Below, one piece after another: positions 8,422-20,440 of a stretch of DNA of 64,000 nucleotides. Made by a program: the position numbers and the translations under genes. The stretch covers positions 310,001-374,000 of the forward strand of contig NZ_JAFBCX010000006.1 of the NCBI RefSeq assembly GCF_016907955.1. Reading direction: 5' to 3'. How positions within the stretch are numbered: the stretch's first letter is position 1; every line of letters begins with the position of its first letter. The notes beneath the pieces are model-generated. The model saw only the letters and a program-made list of their open reading frames with translations, was not told where the DNA came from and did no database searches. Origin of the DNA: Lentzea nigeriaca. Lineage in GTDB: Bacteria > Actinomycetota > Actinomycetes > Mycobacteriales > Pseudonocardiaceae.

Positions 8422-8477
8422 GATGAAGGGAACCTTCCTCCACCCTCCACGTGAGGTGGGGGAAGGTTCCCTTCATC
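8422..8477. terminator. Bidirectional hairpin between convergent csn and glyQS
   Basis: A 23-bp stem with a single G-T wobble. The outer arm is GATGAAGGGAACCTTCC paired with its exact complement, continued inward by CCACC/GGTGG, and closed by a 10-base loop. It sits 12 bp after the chitosanase stop and 16 bp beyond the glyQS stop, so it can end transcription from both sides. The AAGGTTCCCTTCAT arm looks like a repeat family sequence. Confidence 0.85.
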
Positions 8478-8492
8478 GTTCACCAGAACCGG

Positions 8493-11423
<2,931 letters not shown>

Positions 11424-11575
11424 CGTCAACACGGGGTCGAGTCTACGAAACGGACAAAACCGCTGGTCAAGGGGCCTGAAACGGGTGGCGTTCGCCACTG
11501 TGTCACGCTGTGACCAACCGAGTGGGGCTCCCACGCGTCTACTTGGGGTACCCGGATGTGCTGAGAGGAGTGGGT

Positions 11576-13471
11576 GTGGACAACCGGCCGCCGCGGCCAG
11601 GAGAACCGAACGGGACTCCCAGGCGACCCTCCGCCACCCCGCGTCCCCAGGCGGGTCAGCCCCGCCGTCCCCAGGTGCCTCCGCGCAGCTCAGAGCCCCC
11701 GCGCAGGCAGCAGCCGAACCGCGCGGAGCCGCCACGGCGCGAGCCCCCGAAGGGCTCCGAGCCGCCGCGCAAGGAGCCGTCGCGCAAGGAGCCGCCCCGA
11801 AGGGAGCCTCCGCGCCGCGAGACGGCGAACCGGAGCGAGCCGCCCCGCCGCGCCCCCCAGCGCGCCGGTGCCTCCTCGTCGGCCTCGCGCCCGCGTCCGC
11901 TGGCCGACCGCCCGACGGTCCGCACCACACCGGCGAAGGCGAAGACCCCGGCTTCCCCCGCACCCCGGCCGCGGCCCAGGCCCGCCACCCGCAGGCCGAG
12001 CGCGGCGAAGCGTGGCGCGTCCACCGGCGCCAAGATCTTCGTCAGCATGATCTCCGCGACGATCCTGCTGGTCACGGGCATCGCGTGGCAGAACCTGAAC
12101 TCGCTGACCCAGAACCTGACCAAGCAGGACCTCAACGTCGCCGACGCCGGGGAGAAGCCCGCCGACGGCGCGATCGACATCCTGCTCGTCGGCATGGACA
12201 GCCGCACCGACTCCAAGGGCAACCCGCTGCCGCAGAACATCCTCAACGAACTGCAGGCTGGCGGCAGCGACGACGGCGGTTTCAACACCGACACGCTGAT
12301 CCTGGTGCACATCCCGAACGACAGCGGCAAGGCCTACGCGGTGTCGTTCCCCCGCGACTCCTACGTGAAGATCGCGGGCGGCTTCGGGCGTCACAAGATC
12401 AACTCTGCCTACGGTTACGCCAAGGGTCAAGCTGCCGAGAAGCTGCAGCGCAGCGGCAAGAGCCCGCAGGAAATCGAGATGGAGACCCGCAAGGCGGGCG
12501 CGAACAACCTGATCGAGACCATCCAGAACCTGACCGGCGTCACGATCGACCACTACGCCGAGGTCAACCTCGTCGGCTTCTACGACATCACCAAGGCCAT
12601 CGGCGGCATCGACGTCTGCCTCAACAACAACGTCCGCGACAGCTTCTCCGGCGCGAACTTCAAGGCAGGGCCACAGACCATCGAGGGCAAGAACGCGCTG
12701 GCGTTCGTCCGGCAGCGCCACGGCCTGCCGATGGGCGACCTCGACCGCGTCGTGCGCCAGCAGGTCTTCATGGCGGGTCTGGCCAAGAAGATGCTCTCGG
12801 CGGGCGTGCTCACCGACAGCAAGAAGCGCAACGACATGATCAAGGCCGTCGGTGGCGCGATCGTGCTCGACGACGGCTGGGACATCACGAAGTTCGCCCT
12901 GCAGATGAAGGACATGACGGGCGGCAACATGACGTTCCAGACCATCCCGACGGGCAACCCGGATCTGAAGACCCCCGAGGACGGCTCCGCGGTCGAGGTC
13001 GACGAGTCCGAGGTCAAGACGTTCGTGAAGAACCTCGGCAAGGCCCCCGCGTCCTCGTCGGCGCCGGACCCGAAGTTCAACAACGCCTCCGTCACCGTCG
13101 ACGTCCGCAACGCCTCCGGCGTCCCGGGCCTCGCGGGCCAGGTGCTGCAGTCGCTCGTCGCGAAGGGCTTCGTGGCGGGCCAGCCGGGCAACGCCGAGGC
13201 GATGTCGAAGTCGGTCGTCCGCTACGGCAAGGGCGGCGAGGACGGCGCCAACGCGGTCCAGAAGGCCCTCGGCGGCCTGAAGATCGAGGAGGACGTGAAC
13301 GTGCCCGCCGGCCGGGTCCGCGTCTTCCTCGGCTCCGACTACTCGGGTCCGGGCGCGCAGGGCTTCACGGGCTCCGCGCTGCTCGACCTGGACGGTGCGC
13401 GGCAGCAGCCGGCCCCCGACCCGAACGCCCCCAAACCCATCACGGCAGACGGCGTGCGCTGCGTAAACTGA
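11576..13471 (+). CDS. LytR-CpsA-Psr (LCP) family cell-wall glycopolymer transferase
   Basis: A 631-residue membrane protein. Residues 1-145 are a disordered cytoplasmic tail rich in Pro, Arg and Glu with PPRREPP-like repeats. One transmembrane helix follows (KIFVSMISATILLVTGIAW), then the extracellular LCP domain with ILLVGMDSRTDSKGN, TDTLILVHIPND, AVSFPRDSYVKI and the arginine motif AFVRQRHGLPMGDLDRVVRQQ. The last part is a LytR_C domain (VTVDVRNASGVPGLAGQVLQ to VFLGSDYSG). LCP enzymes attach arabinogalactan or teichoic-type polymers to peptidoglycan. GTG 11576 follows GAGAGGA; GTG 11570 is an alternative. Confidence 0.93.
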   Translation: MDNRPPRPGEPNGTPRRPSATPRPQAGQPRRPQVPPRSSEPPRRQQPNRAEPPRREPPKGSEPPRKEPSRKEPPRREPPRRETANRSEPPRRAPQRAGASSSASRPRPLADRPTVRTTPAKAKTPASPAPRPRPRPATRRPSAAKRGASTGAKIFVSMISATILLVTGIAWQNLNSLTQNLTKQDLNVADAGEKPADGAIDILLVGMDSRTDSKGNPLPQNILNELQAGGSDDGGFNTDTLILVHIPNDSGKAYAVSFPRDSYVKIAGGFGRHKINSAYGYAKGQAAEKLQRSGKSPQEIEMETRKAGANNLIETIQNLTGVTIDHYAEVNLVGFYDITKAIGGIDVCLNNNVRDSFSGANFKAGPQTIEGKNALAFVRQRHGLPMGDLDRVVRQQVFMAGLAKKMLSAGVLTDSKKRNDMIKAVGGAIVLDDGWDITKFALQMKDMTGGNMTFQTIPTGNPDLKTPEDGSAVEVDESEVKTFVKNLGKAPASSSAPDPKFNNASVTVDVRNASGVPGLAGQVLQSLVAKGFVAGQPGNAEAMSKSVVRYGKGGEDGANAVQKALGGLKIEEDVNVPAGRVRVFLGSDYSGPGAQGFTGSALLDLDGARQQPAPDPNAPKPITADGVRCVN

Positions 13472-13587
13472 TACCCAGAGTAGAGACGCATACCCCGTTC
13501 GGGCGATTCTGCGAGTAAGTTGCGTAATCACCGAAGAACTGGCGCCTTCCATCACCGTGAGACCCGCTCACGGGGTGGAGGGACCAG

Positions 13588-14073
13588 GTGCAAACCGCGA
13601 ACGGCAAAATCGACACAGCGGCGTACCAGCGCGTGCTCGGTGATGAGATCCGCAGCCTTCGCAAGCAGCGCGGCTGGACCCGCAAGGAGCTGAACAGGCG
13701 CCTGCAGACCGAGATCTCGCTGCAGACGCTGGCCACGTACGAACTGGGCACGCGCCAGTGCTCGGTCGTGCGTCTGGTGGAGATCTGCCAAGCCCTCGAC
13801 GTTCCGGCACACGAAGTCCTCGCTCGTGTGCACGAGCGCTTCTTCGGCGACACCCCCGCCGGGCACCTGACCCTGAACCTCACCGCGGTCGCCACCACCG
13901 ACGACCCGCGCCTGGTTCCGTTGCGCAGGTGGGCCGCAGGACGCCTGCACGTGCTGCCGCCGGGTGCGTCCACGGAAGTGCACCTCGACCTGCCGGCGTT
14001 GGAGAACATGGCTCAGCTGTGCCAACTCCCGACCGTGGAGCTCGTGCGGACTCTGCGCACACTGGGCCTCTAG
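13588..14073 (+). CDS. XRE-family transcriptional regulator
   Basis: A 161-residue protein with an N-terminal helix-turn-helix of the lambda-repressor type at residues 10-70: EIRSLRKQRGWTRKELNRRL, then SLQTLATYELGTRQCSVVRL and EICQALDVPAHEVL. The C-terminal half, LTLNLTAVATTDDPRLVPLR onward, is unrecognised but conserved-looking and could bind a ligand or partner. GTG 13588 follows a GGAGGGACC ribosome-binding site. It is encoded between the LCP gene and murT-gatD, suggesting control of cell-wall genes; that role is inferred from neighbourhood alone. Confidence 0.88.
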   Translation: MQTANGKIDTAAYQRVLGDEIRSLRKQRGWTRKELNRRLQTEISLQTLATYELGTRQCSVVRLVEICQALDVPAHEVLARVHERFFGDTPAGHLTLNLTAVATTDDPRLVPLRRWAAGRLHVLPPGASTEVHLDLPALENMAQLCQLPTVELVRTLRTLGL

Positions 14074-14150
14074 TTGTACCGAACCCCGTTCACACCAACG
14101 CAACGACCGCCCGGAAAGGTTCAACCACCACCGCCGGTAGCATCGCGAGG

Positions 14151-15398
14151 GTGAACGATTCCCCCGCCCGCCTCCCTCTGCGCACCGCGGCCGCAGTGAA
14201 ACTGGGCAACCTGAGCTCCACGCTGTCCCAGAAGATGGGTCTCGGCGCAGGCGGCATGATCGGCGGCCGGGTGGCGCTGAAGCTCGACCCGCAGGCGCTG
14301 AACCGCTTGACGCAGGGCCGCAAGGTCGCCGTGGTGACAGGCACGAACGGCAAGACCACCAGCACGATGATGCTGGCCAGGGCCGTCTCCGCGCTCGGCG
14401 AGGTCGCCACGAACCACAGCGGCGCGAACATGCCCGACGGTCACGTGACGGCGCTGTCGAAGCAGCCGGACGCCCCGTACGCCGTGCTGGAGTGCGACGA
14501 GGGCTACTTCCCCGCCGTCGCCGGTGCGAGCAACCCGGCCGTCGCGATGATCCTGAACCTGTCGCGCGACCAGCTGGACCGCGTCGGCGAGGTGCGCACG
14601 ATCGAGCGCTCGCTGCGCGACACCATCACCGCGCTCAAGGACTGCACGATCGTCGCCAACTGCGACGACGTGATGGTGACGAGCGCGGCCTGGAACGCGC
14701 AGAAGGTCATCTGGGTCGCCACCGGCACCGGCTGGCACCACGACTCGGCGAGCTGCCCGCGCTGCGGCAACCCGATCCAGTGGCAGGGCGAGCACTGGCA
14801 CTGCACGGGCTGCGACCTCGCGCGCCCGCACCCGAACTGGATCACCGCCGACGAGGCGATGATCACCCCGGACCACCAGAAGATCGAGCTGCGCCTCACG
14901 CTGCCGGGCAAGTTCAACCAGGCCAACGCCGTCATGGCGTCGGCAGCCGCGCACGCGCTGGGCGTGTCCACCGACGAGGCGGTCCGCCGTCTGCGCGGCG
15001 TGTCCAACGTGAGCGGCCGCTACCGCACGATCCACCGCAACGGCCGCAGCGCGCGCCTGCTGCTCTCCAAGAACCCCGCGGGCTGGAGCGAGACCCTCAC
15101 GGTCGTCAAGGAGGCCAACCACCCAGCCGTCCTGGTGATCAACGCCCAGGAGGCCGACGGCCGCGACCTGAGCTGGCTGTGGGACGTGCCGTTCGAGCGG
15201 CTGCAGGGCCGCACCGTCATCGCGTCCGGCGAGCGCGCGACCGACCTCGCCGTCCGCCTCACCTACGCCGAGGTCGAGCACACGATCGTGCCCGACCCGC
15301 TGAAGGCCATCGACCAGATGCCGCAGGGGGCGGTCGAGGTCATCGCCAACTACACCGCGTTCCGCGACTTGAATGCCAGGGCTGCCGCTGATGAGTGA
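14151..15398 (+). CDS. murT: Lipid II isoglutaminyl synthase, MurT subunit
   Basis: A 415-residue Mur-ligase-like subunit that, with GatD, amidates the alpha-carboxyl of D-glutamate in lipid II. The ATP-binding loop VVTGTNGKTTSTMM is near residue 66. An internal zinc ribbon is visible, with Cys202, Cys205, Cys218 and Cys221 (CPRCGNP ... HCTGC), a MurT hallmark. The C-terminal DUF1727 region includes VSGRYRTIHRNGRSARLLLS and KNPAGWSETL. GTG 14151 is the only reasonable start near the conserved N-terminus. The last 8 bases overlap gatD, so the subunits are co-translated. Confidence 0.96.
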   Translation: MNDSPARLPLRTAAAVKLGNLSSTLSQKMGLGAGGMIGGRVALKLDPQALNRLTQGRKVAVVTGTNGKTTSTMMLARAVSALGEVATNHSGANMPDGHVTALSKQPDAPYAVLECDEGYFPAVAGASNPAVAMILNLSRDQLDRVGEVRTIERSLRDTITALKDCTIVANCDDVMVTSAAWNAQKVIWVATGTGWHHDSASCPRCGNPIQWQGEHWHCTGCDLARPHPNWITADEAMITPDHQKIELRLTLPGKFNQANAVMASAAAHALGVSTDEAVRRLRGVSNVSGRYRTIHRNGRSARLLLSKNPAGWSETLTVVKEANHPAVLVINAQEADGRDLSWLWDVPFERLQGRTVIASGERATDLAVRLTYAEVEHTIVPDPLKAIDQMPQGAVEVIANYTAFRDLNARAAADE

Positions 15399-16098
15399 GT
15401 CGACAATCCAGATCGCGCTCGTGCTGCCGGATCTCCTCGGCACCTACGGGGACTTCGGCAACGCCGTCGTGCTCGAGAAGCGCATGACGTGGCGCGGCAT
15501 CTCCGCCGAGATCGTGCCGATCAACTACGGCCAGCCGGTGCCGGACTCGTGCGACATCTACGTCGTCGGCGGCGGTGAGGACACGGCCCAGACGCTCGCC
15601 GTGAAGCACCTGCGCGAGCACCCCGGCCTGCAGCGCGCCGTCACGAAGAACGCCGTGGTGCTGGGCGTCTGCGCCGGCATCCAGATCTTCGGTGAGAGCT
15701 TCACCCGTGCCGACAACGTCACCCACCCCGGCATGGGCCTGATCGACTCGACGTCGCACGCGGGCGGCAGCCGGGCGATCGGCGAGGTGCTCGCCGAGCC
15801 CGCGAACGGCCTGTTCGAAGGCGTGCTGACGGGTTTCGAGAACCACCAGGGCCGCACCGTGCTGGGCCCGTCCGCCCGTCCCCTCGCGCACGTCAAGGTC
15901 GGCACCGGCAACGACGGCAGCGTCGAGGGCGCGGTGCAGGGCCGGATCGTGTGCACCTACCTGCACGGACCGGTGCTGCCGCGCAACCCGCAGCTCGCCG
16001 ACCTGCTGATCGAGTGGGCGACGGGCACGAAGGTCGCGCCGCTCGACCTCCCGGCCGTCTCCGCTATGCGTGCGGAGCGAGTTCGGGCAGCTTCCTGA
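15391..16098 (+). CDS. gatD: Lipid II isoglutaminyl synthase, glutamine amidotransferase subunit GatD
   Basis: A 235-residue class I glutamine amidotransferase that releases ammonia from glutamine for MurT. The nucleophile Cys94 lies in VVLGVCAGIQIFGES, the same position as in Staphylococcus aureus GatD, and His192 in TYLHGPVLPRNP completes the pair. The opening LVLPDLLGTYGDFGNAVVL is typical. ATG 15391 overlaps the murT end by 8 bases. The 3' end overlaps the convergent TetR gene by 35 bp. Confidence 0.96.
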   Translation: MSESTIQIALVLPDLLGTYGDFGNAVVLEKRMTWRGISAEIVPINYGQPVPDSCDIYVVGGGEDTAQTLAVKHLREHPGLQRAVTKNAVVLGVCAGIQIFGESFTRADNVTHPGMGLIDSTSHAGGSRAIGEVLAEPANGLFEGVLTGFENHQGRTVLGPSARPLAHVKVGTGNDGSVEGAVQGRIVCTYLHGPVLPRNPQLADLLIEWATGTKVAPLDLPAVSAMRAERVRAAS

Positions 16099-16693
16099 GT
16101 TTCTCCGCGACACCCGGCCAGATCACGGCCATCACGTAGTCGGTCGCGAGCGCGGGTCCCACCGAGGGCCTGCGCTCGCACCACACCGCGAGCCGTTCAC
16201 ACGCGCCGACGACGATCTCGGCGAACGCCTCCGCCTCCAGCTGGTCGATCTCCGGCGCGAACGACACCAGCACGGATCCGATCATGTCCGTCTGCTGCTG
16301 CCTGATCCCCTCGACCTCCTCCTGCGCCGACGGTACGGCGATCGCCGCCTCCTGCCGCAGCAACGCCCAGGACCTCTGGTGGTCGACGATGAACTCGAAG
16401 AACGCCCTGAGCCCCAGCCTGAGGAACTCCTCCGGGCTCCCGGCGCCCGCGATGGCCGCCGCCGTCTTCTCGCGCAGCTCGGTGCGCGCGCGGTGGATGC
16501 AGCCGATGAGCAGGCCTTCCTTCGAGCCGAAGTACTCGTAGAGCATCGGCTTGGAGACGCCGACGCGTTCGGCGATCTCGTCCATCGACGTGGCCAGATA
16601 CCCCTGTTCGGCGAAGATCTCCTCGGCGACGGTGAGCATCTGCGCCATGCGCTGGGCCTTGGGCATGCGGCGCCGGGGCGCAGGTGCGGTCAC
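16064..16693 (-). CDS. TetR-family transcriptional regulator
   Basis: A 209-residue repressor. The N-terminal HTH occupies residues 15-65: MLTVAEEIFAEQGYLATSMD, then IAERVGVSKPMLYEYFGSKEG. The remainder is an all-helical ligand-binding domain with LRQEAAIAVPSAQEEVEGIR. It is divergent from the flavin monooxygenase gene, with two adjacent palindromes in the 76-bp gap, so it likely represses both itself and that enzyme and is relieved by a substrate-related ligand. GTG 16693 is the start. Confidence 0.92.
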   Translation of the reverse strand: MTAPAPRRRMPKAQRMAQMLTVAEEIFAEQGYLATSMDEIAERVGVSKPMLYEYFGSKEGLLIGCIHRARTELREKTAAAIAGAGSPEEFLRLGLRAFFEFIVDHQRSWALLRQEAAIAVPSAQEEVEGIRQQQTDMIGSVLVSFAPEIDQLEAEAFAEIVVGACERLAVWCERRPSVGPALATDYVMAVIWPGVAEKLRKLPELAPHA

Positions 16694-16716
16694 GACCGGA
16701 GTCTACCGCTCGTAAC

Positions 16717-16744
16717 TTACTTCGAGTAACCTACTGCGAAGTAG
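16717..16744. promoter_or_regulatory. Tandem TetR operators
   Basis: Two neighbouring inverted repeats share AGTA half-sites: TTACTtcgAGTAA at 16717-16729 and CTACTgcgaAGTAG at 16731-16744. They fill the gap between divergent TetR and monooxygenase starts. The arrangement fits paired TetR dimers on autoregulated divergent promoters. Confidence 0.6.
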
Positions 16745-16769
16745 GCAACGGCCAGCGGAGGGACGTCCC

Positions 16770-18257
16770 ATGCATCGAGAGACGAAAGTGCTCGTCATCG
16801 GCACCGGCTTCTCCGGCCTCGGCATGGCCATCGAGCTGAAGCGGCGCGGCGAGCACGACTTCGTGGTCCTCGAGAAGGCGAGCGACCTCGGTGGCACCTG
16901 GCGCGACAACTCCTACCCCGGCTGCGCGTGCGACGTGCCGTCGCACATGTACTCGTTCTCGTTCGAGCTGAACCCGAAGTGGTCGCGAATGTTCGCCGAG
17001 CAGGGCGAGATCTGGGACTACCTGCGCCGCGTCGCCGACAAGTACCGGCTGCGGCCGCACATCCGCTTCGACACCAAGGTCTCCGGCGCACAGTGGGACG
17101 ACGAGGCCAAGCGCTGGGAGGTCACGACCGAGCAGGGCGACACGTACACGGCTACCGCGCTCGTGGCCGGCGTCGGCGCGTTGCACATCCCGAACATCCC
17201 GGAGCTGCCGGGAATCGAGAACTTCAACGGCACGACGTTCCACTCGGCGCAGTGGGACCACGACTACGACCTGACCGGCAAGCGCGTCGCCGTCGTCGGC
17301 ACCGGTGCGTCCGCGATCCAGTTCGTGCCGAAGATCGCTCCGCACGTCGGCTCGATGAAGATCTTCCAGCGCACGCCGCCGTGGATCATGCCCAAGGCGG
17401 ACCGCGAGATCAACGGCTGGGAGCAGAAGCTGTTCCGCGCCTTGCCCTTCACGCAACGGCTCTACCGCGACTTCGTCTACTGGGTCCGCGAGTCGAGCGC
17501 GTTCGGGTTCGCGATCAACCCGCGGATCATGCGGTTCGCCCAGCGAATCGCGTTGCGGCACATGAAGAAGCAGGTGCCGGACGCGTCGTTGCGCCGCAAG
17601 CTGAAGCCCGACTACACGATGGGCTGCAAGCGGGTGCTGATCTCCAACGACTACTACCCCGCCCTGGGGTACCCGACCGTGGACCTGGTGACGGACCAGA
17701 TCACCGAAGTGCGCGAGAAGTCCATCGTGGACAGTGCGGGCGTCGAGCACGAGGTCGACGTCATCATCTACGGCACCGGTTTCCACGTCACCGACTCGTT
17801 CGACTACCTGGACATCCAGGGCAAGGGCGGCGTCGACCTCGCGAAGCAGTGGCGTGAGAAGGGGATCGAGACCTACTACGGCATCACGGTCTCGGGCTTC
17901 CCCAACCTGTTCTTCCTGCTGGGCCCCAACACCGGACTCGGCCACAACTCGGTCGTGTTCATGATCGAGTCGCAGATCCGGTACGTCTCGCAGTGCCTCC
18001 AGCTCCTCGACAAACACCGCGCAGCGGAGCTGGACGTGCGACCGGAGGCCCAGCAGGAGTTCAACCGCGAGATCCAGGGCAAGCTCACCAAGGGCGTGTG
18101 GACCCAGGGTGGTTGCCAGAGCTGGTACCTCGACGCGCAGGGCGTGAACCGCACCGTGTGGCCGGGATTCACCTGGCGGTACTGGATGCGGACCAAGCGC
18201 GTGCGCGCCGAGGACTACGTGCTCACCGCTGCCAGGAAATCTACGGCTTCACGATGA
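16770..18257 (+). CDS. Flavin-containing Baeyer-Villiger-type monooxygenase
   Basis: A 495-residue FAD- and NADPH-dependent oxygenase. The FAD Rossmann motif is VLVIGTGFSGLGMAIEL (residues 7-23), the NADPH motif is VAVVGTGASAIQFVP near residue 175, and the Baeyer-Villiger fingerprint F-x-G-x3-H-x3-W lies between them at residues 152-162. Here Trp162 is followed by Asp rather than the canonical Pro, a variant that also occurs in the family. LGGTWRDNSYPGCACDVPSHMY is conserved. It probably inserts oxygen into a ketone or oxidises a heteroatom; the substrate is unknown. Regulated by the divergent TetR; the end overlaps the convergent dehydrogenase by 17 bp. Confidence 0.92.
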   Translation: MHRETKVLVIGTGFSGLGMAIELKRRGEHDFVVLEKASDLGGTWRDNSYPGCACDVPSHMYSFSFELNPKWSRMFAEQGEIWDYLRRVADKYRLRPHIRFDTKVSGAQWDDEAKRWEVTTEQGDTYTATALVAGVGALHIPNIPELPGIENFNGTTFHSAQWDHDYDLTGKRVAVVGTGASAIQFVPKIAPHVGSMKIFQRTPPWIMPKADREINGWEQKLFRALPFTQRLYRDFVYWVRESSAFGFAINPRIMRFAQRIALRHMKKQVPDASLRRKLKPDYTMGCKRVLISNDYYPALGYPTVDLVTDQITEVREKSIVDSAGVEHEVDVIIYGTGFHVTDSFDYLDIQGKGGVDLAKQWREKGIETYYGITVSGFPNLFFLLGPNTGLGHNSVVFMIESQIRYVSQCLQLLDKHRAAELDVRPEAQQEFNREIQGKLTKGVWTQGGCQSWYLDAQGVNRTVWPGFTWRYWMRTKRVRAEDYVLTAARKSTASR

Positions 18258-19275
18258 CCTTCAGGGCGGTCCGCTCGTCCATCGCCTGGTAGCCCTGGGC
18301 GACGTCGTCGAGTGAGACCGTCTTGTCGAACACGGGACCGGGGTCGATCCGCCCGGCGAGCACGTCGGCCAGCAGCTCCGGCAGGTACGCGCGCACCGGC
18401 GCGACACCGCCGCCGATGCTGATGTTGCGGCCGAACAGCTTGCCGAGCGGCAGCCCCGGCATCTCGTGCGGCACACCGACGTACCCGATCCTGCCGCCGT
18501 CGCGCACGATGCCCATCGCGGTCTCCCACGACTGCTCGGTGCCGACGCATTCGAGGACACTTGATGCCCCGAGCCCGCCGGTCATCTCCTTGATCCGCTC
18601 GACCGCGGCCTCACCGCGCTCGGCGACCTGGTCCGTGGCACCGAAGAGCTTGGCGATCTTCGCGCGGTCCTCGTGCCGTCCCATCGCGATGATCCGCTCG
18701 GCACCGAGCCGCTTGGCCGCGAGTACGCCGCACAGGCCGACCGCGCCGTCACCGACGACCGCGACGGTGCTGCCGGGCCCGACCCCCGCGCCGATGGCAG
18801 CGTGGTGACCGGTACCCATGACGTCGGACAGGCTCAGGAACGCGGGCAGCAGCTCCGGTGACGCGTCTGCGGGGACGCGCACGAGGGTGCCGTCGGCGAG
18901 CGGCACGCGCACGGCCTCACCCTGCCCGCCGTCGCTGCCCTTGCTGCCCCAGAAGCCACCCGAGCGGCACGAGGTCTGCAGCCCGGCCTGGCAGTACGCG
19001 CAGGTGCCGTCGCTCCACACGAACGGCGCGATCACGCGGTCGCCGACGTTGACGGACTTGACCTCGCTGCCGACCTCTTCGACGATGCCGAGGAACTCGT
19101 GCCCGATCCGCTGCCCGCTCTCGCGCTTGGCCACGCCGCGGTACGCCCACAGATCGCTGCCGCAGATGCACGCGAGCTCGACCCGCACGACGACGTCGGT
19201 CGCGTCCTTGACGGCCGCGTCCGGCACGTCCTCAACGCGGATGTCACGGGTGCCGTAGATCGTCGTAGCCCGCAC
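18241..19275 (-). CDS. Zinc-dependent alcohol dehydrogenase family protein
   Basis: A 344-residue medium-chain dehydrogenase. The catalytic zinc ligands are in CICGSDLW and GHEFLGIVEEVG. The usual four-Cys structural zinc lobe is reduced to CAYCQAG plus a later Cys, as in several actinobacterial members. The cofactor-binding motif is VAVVGDGAVGLCGVLAAKRL. GTG 19275 follows GAGGAGG. It would interconvert an alcohol and a carbonyl compound. It converges on the Baeyer-Villiger enzyme, and a ketone-producing dehydrogenase next to a ketone oxygenase is chemically coherent, though opposite strands argue against one operon. Confidence 0.93.
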   Translation of the reverse strand: MRATTIYGTRDIRVEDVPDAAVKDATDVVVRVELACICGSDLWAYRGVAKRESGQRIGHEFLGIVEEVGSEVKSVNVGDRVIAPFVWSDGTCAYCQAGLQTSCRSGGFWGSKGSDGGQGEAVRVPLADGTLVRVPADASPELLPAFLSLSDVMGTGHHAAIGAGVGPGSTVAVVGDGAVGLCGVLAAKRLGAERIIAMGRHEDRAKIAKLFGATDQVAERGEAAVERIKEMTGGLGASSVLECVGTEQSWETAMGIVRDGGRIGYVGVPHEMPGLPLGKLFGRNISIGGGVAPVRAYLPELLADVLAGRIDPGPVFDKTVSLDDVAQGYQAMDERTALKVIVKP

Positions 19276-19452
19276 GTGGCGCCTCCTCTGCCTCGTTGCC
19301 CAACCGTGACATCGTGCTCCTGCCGGGCCGTTCCCGCCGAATCGAGACGTTGTGGAGTTGGTTACGAGGCCGGGTCACGCCCGCCTGCCCCGGTAACGCC
19401 GCGGTCCGGCGCCGCGACGGAGCGTGTACCAGCGAACCCCGTGGAGCGCCAC

Positions 19453-20418
19453 ATGATGCTTGCCGACCACGTCGTGAACCTCGTCTACGCGCAGGATCAG
19501 ACCGTGCCACCGGGGTCGCTGACGGAGAAGATCGTCCTGCTGGTCGCCGGTGCGGTGGCGGGCGCCTTGCTGGGGTTCCTCTCGAACTTCGCGCTCGACC
19601 GGATCAAGGCGCGGCGCGAGCCCACCAAGCGGCTGTCCTGGGACGCGTCGGTGCGTCGCGCGCTCATCGACGTGAGCGACGAAATCAAGTCGAAGGTGCG
19701 CTTCTTTTACGAGGGCACACAGGTCACCGCACTCACCCATGTCAGGTGCACGGTCACCAACACCAGCAACCAGGTGGTGAGGGACCAGGAACTCAGGTTC
19801 CCGTTCCCCGACAAGGTGACGGTGCTGGAGCACTACCTCGACCCGGTGCCGGAGCAAGAGCTCGGCGTCGCGCCCATCGCGAAAAGCCCGGAGGGCCACG
19901 TCCGCTATCGGATCGGGCACCTCGAGCGCAACGAAGCCGTGGTCTTCAACCTCGTCACCGCGGGCGGCGAGCTCGGCGAGTGGAAGCCGTACTTCCACAA
20001 CCCCGCGGGTGACGTCGACCACCAGCGCCGTGACGTCATCGGGCTCAAGCAGGACCAGGACCACCTGTTCCCGTTCTTCCTGATCCTGCTGCTCCTCCTG
20101 ACGGTGCCGAGCGCCATCGACCTGATCCGCTTCGGCTACCTCAGCGATCTCGCCGCCTCCGCGGCGCGCGTCGGCCTGCTGCTCGCGATCGTGCCCCACG
20201 TGCGCCCGCTGGTGCGAATCGCCGAACGCCTGATCATTCGCACCAAGGAACCCACACAGGAGGGCACCAACGTGATGAGCGGTCATATCCACGGAAACGT
20301 TCTGATGGCGGGTCGCGTCGACGGCGGTGTCAACTTCGATCCCGAACGGCAGGAGCAGGCCGCGATCCTCGTCAACGGCGAGGTGGTCGCGGAGCACAAA
20401 TCCTCAGGCGATCGCTGA
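19453..20418 (+). CDS. Membrane protein with C-terminal GxIHGxV motif
   Basis: A 321-residue protein of unknown function. A first transmembrane helix is at residues 28-46 (IVLLVAGAVAGALLGFLSNF); residues 50-200 form a soluble domain with FPFPDKVTVLEHYLD and the glycine-rich strands of a beta fold; two further helices (FPFFLILLLLLTVPSAI and AARVGLLLAIVP) follow. After a charged linker the chain ends MSGHIHGNVLMAGRVDGGVN, the same pattern as the tail of the 68-residue protein at 2539-2745. The paired ATG codons at 19453/19456 follow GGAGCG. No adjacent gene suggests a partner. Confidence 0.75.
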   Translation: MMLADHVVNLVYAQDQTVPPGSLTEKIVLLVAGAVAGALLGFLSNFALDRIKARREPTKRLSWDASVRRALIDVSDEIKSKVRFFYEGTQVTALTHVRCTVTNTSNQVVRDQELRFPFPDKVTVLEHYLDPVPEQELGVAPIAKSPEGHVRYRIGHLERNEAVVFNLVTAGGELGEWKPYFHNPAGDVDHQRRDVIGLKQDQDHLFPFFLILLLLLTVPSAIDLIRFGYLSDLAASAARVGLLLAIVPHVRPLVRIAERLIIRTKEPTQEGTNVMSGHIHGNVLMAGRVDGGVNFDPERQEQAAILVNGEVVAEHKSSGDR

Positions 20419-20440
20419 TCCTCCGGCCTACGATCGGGAC

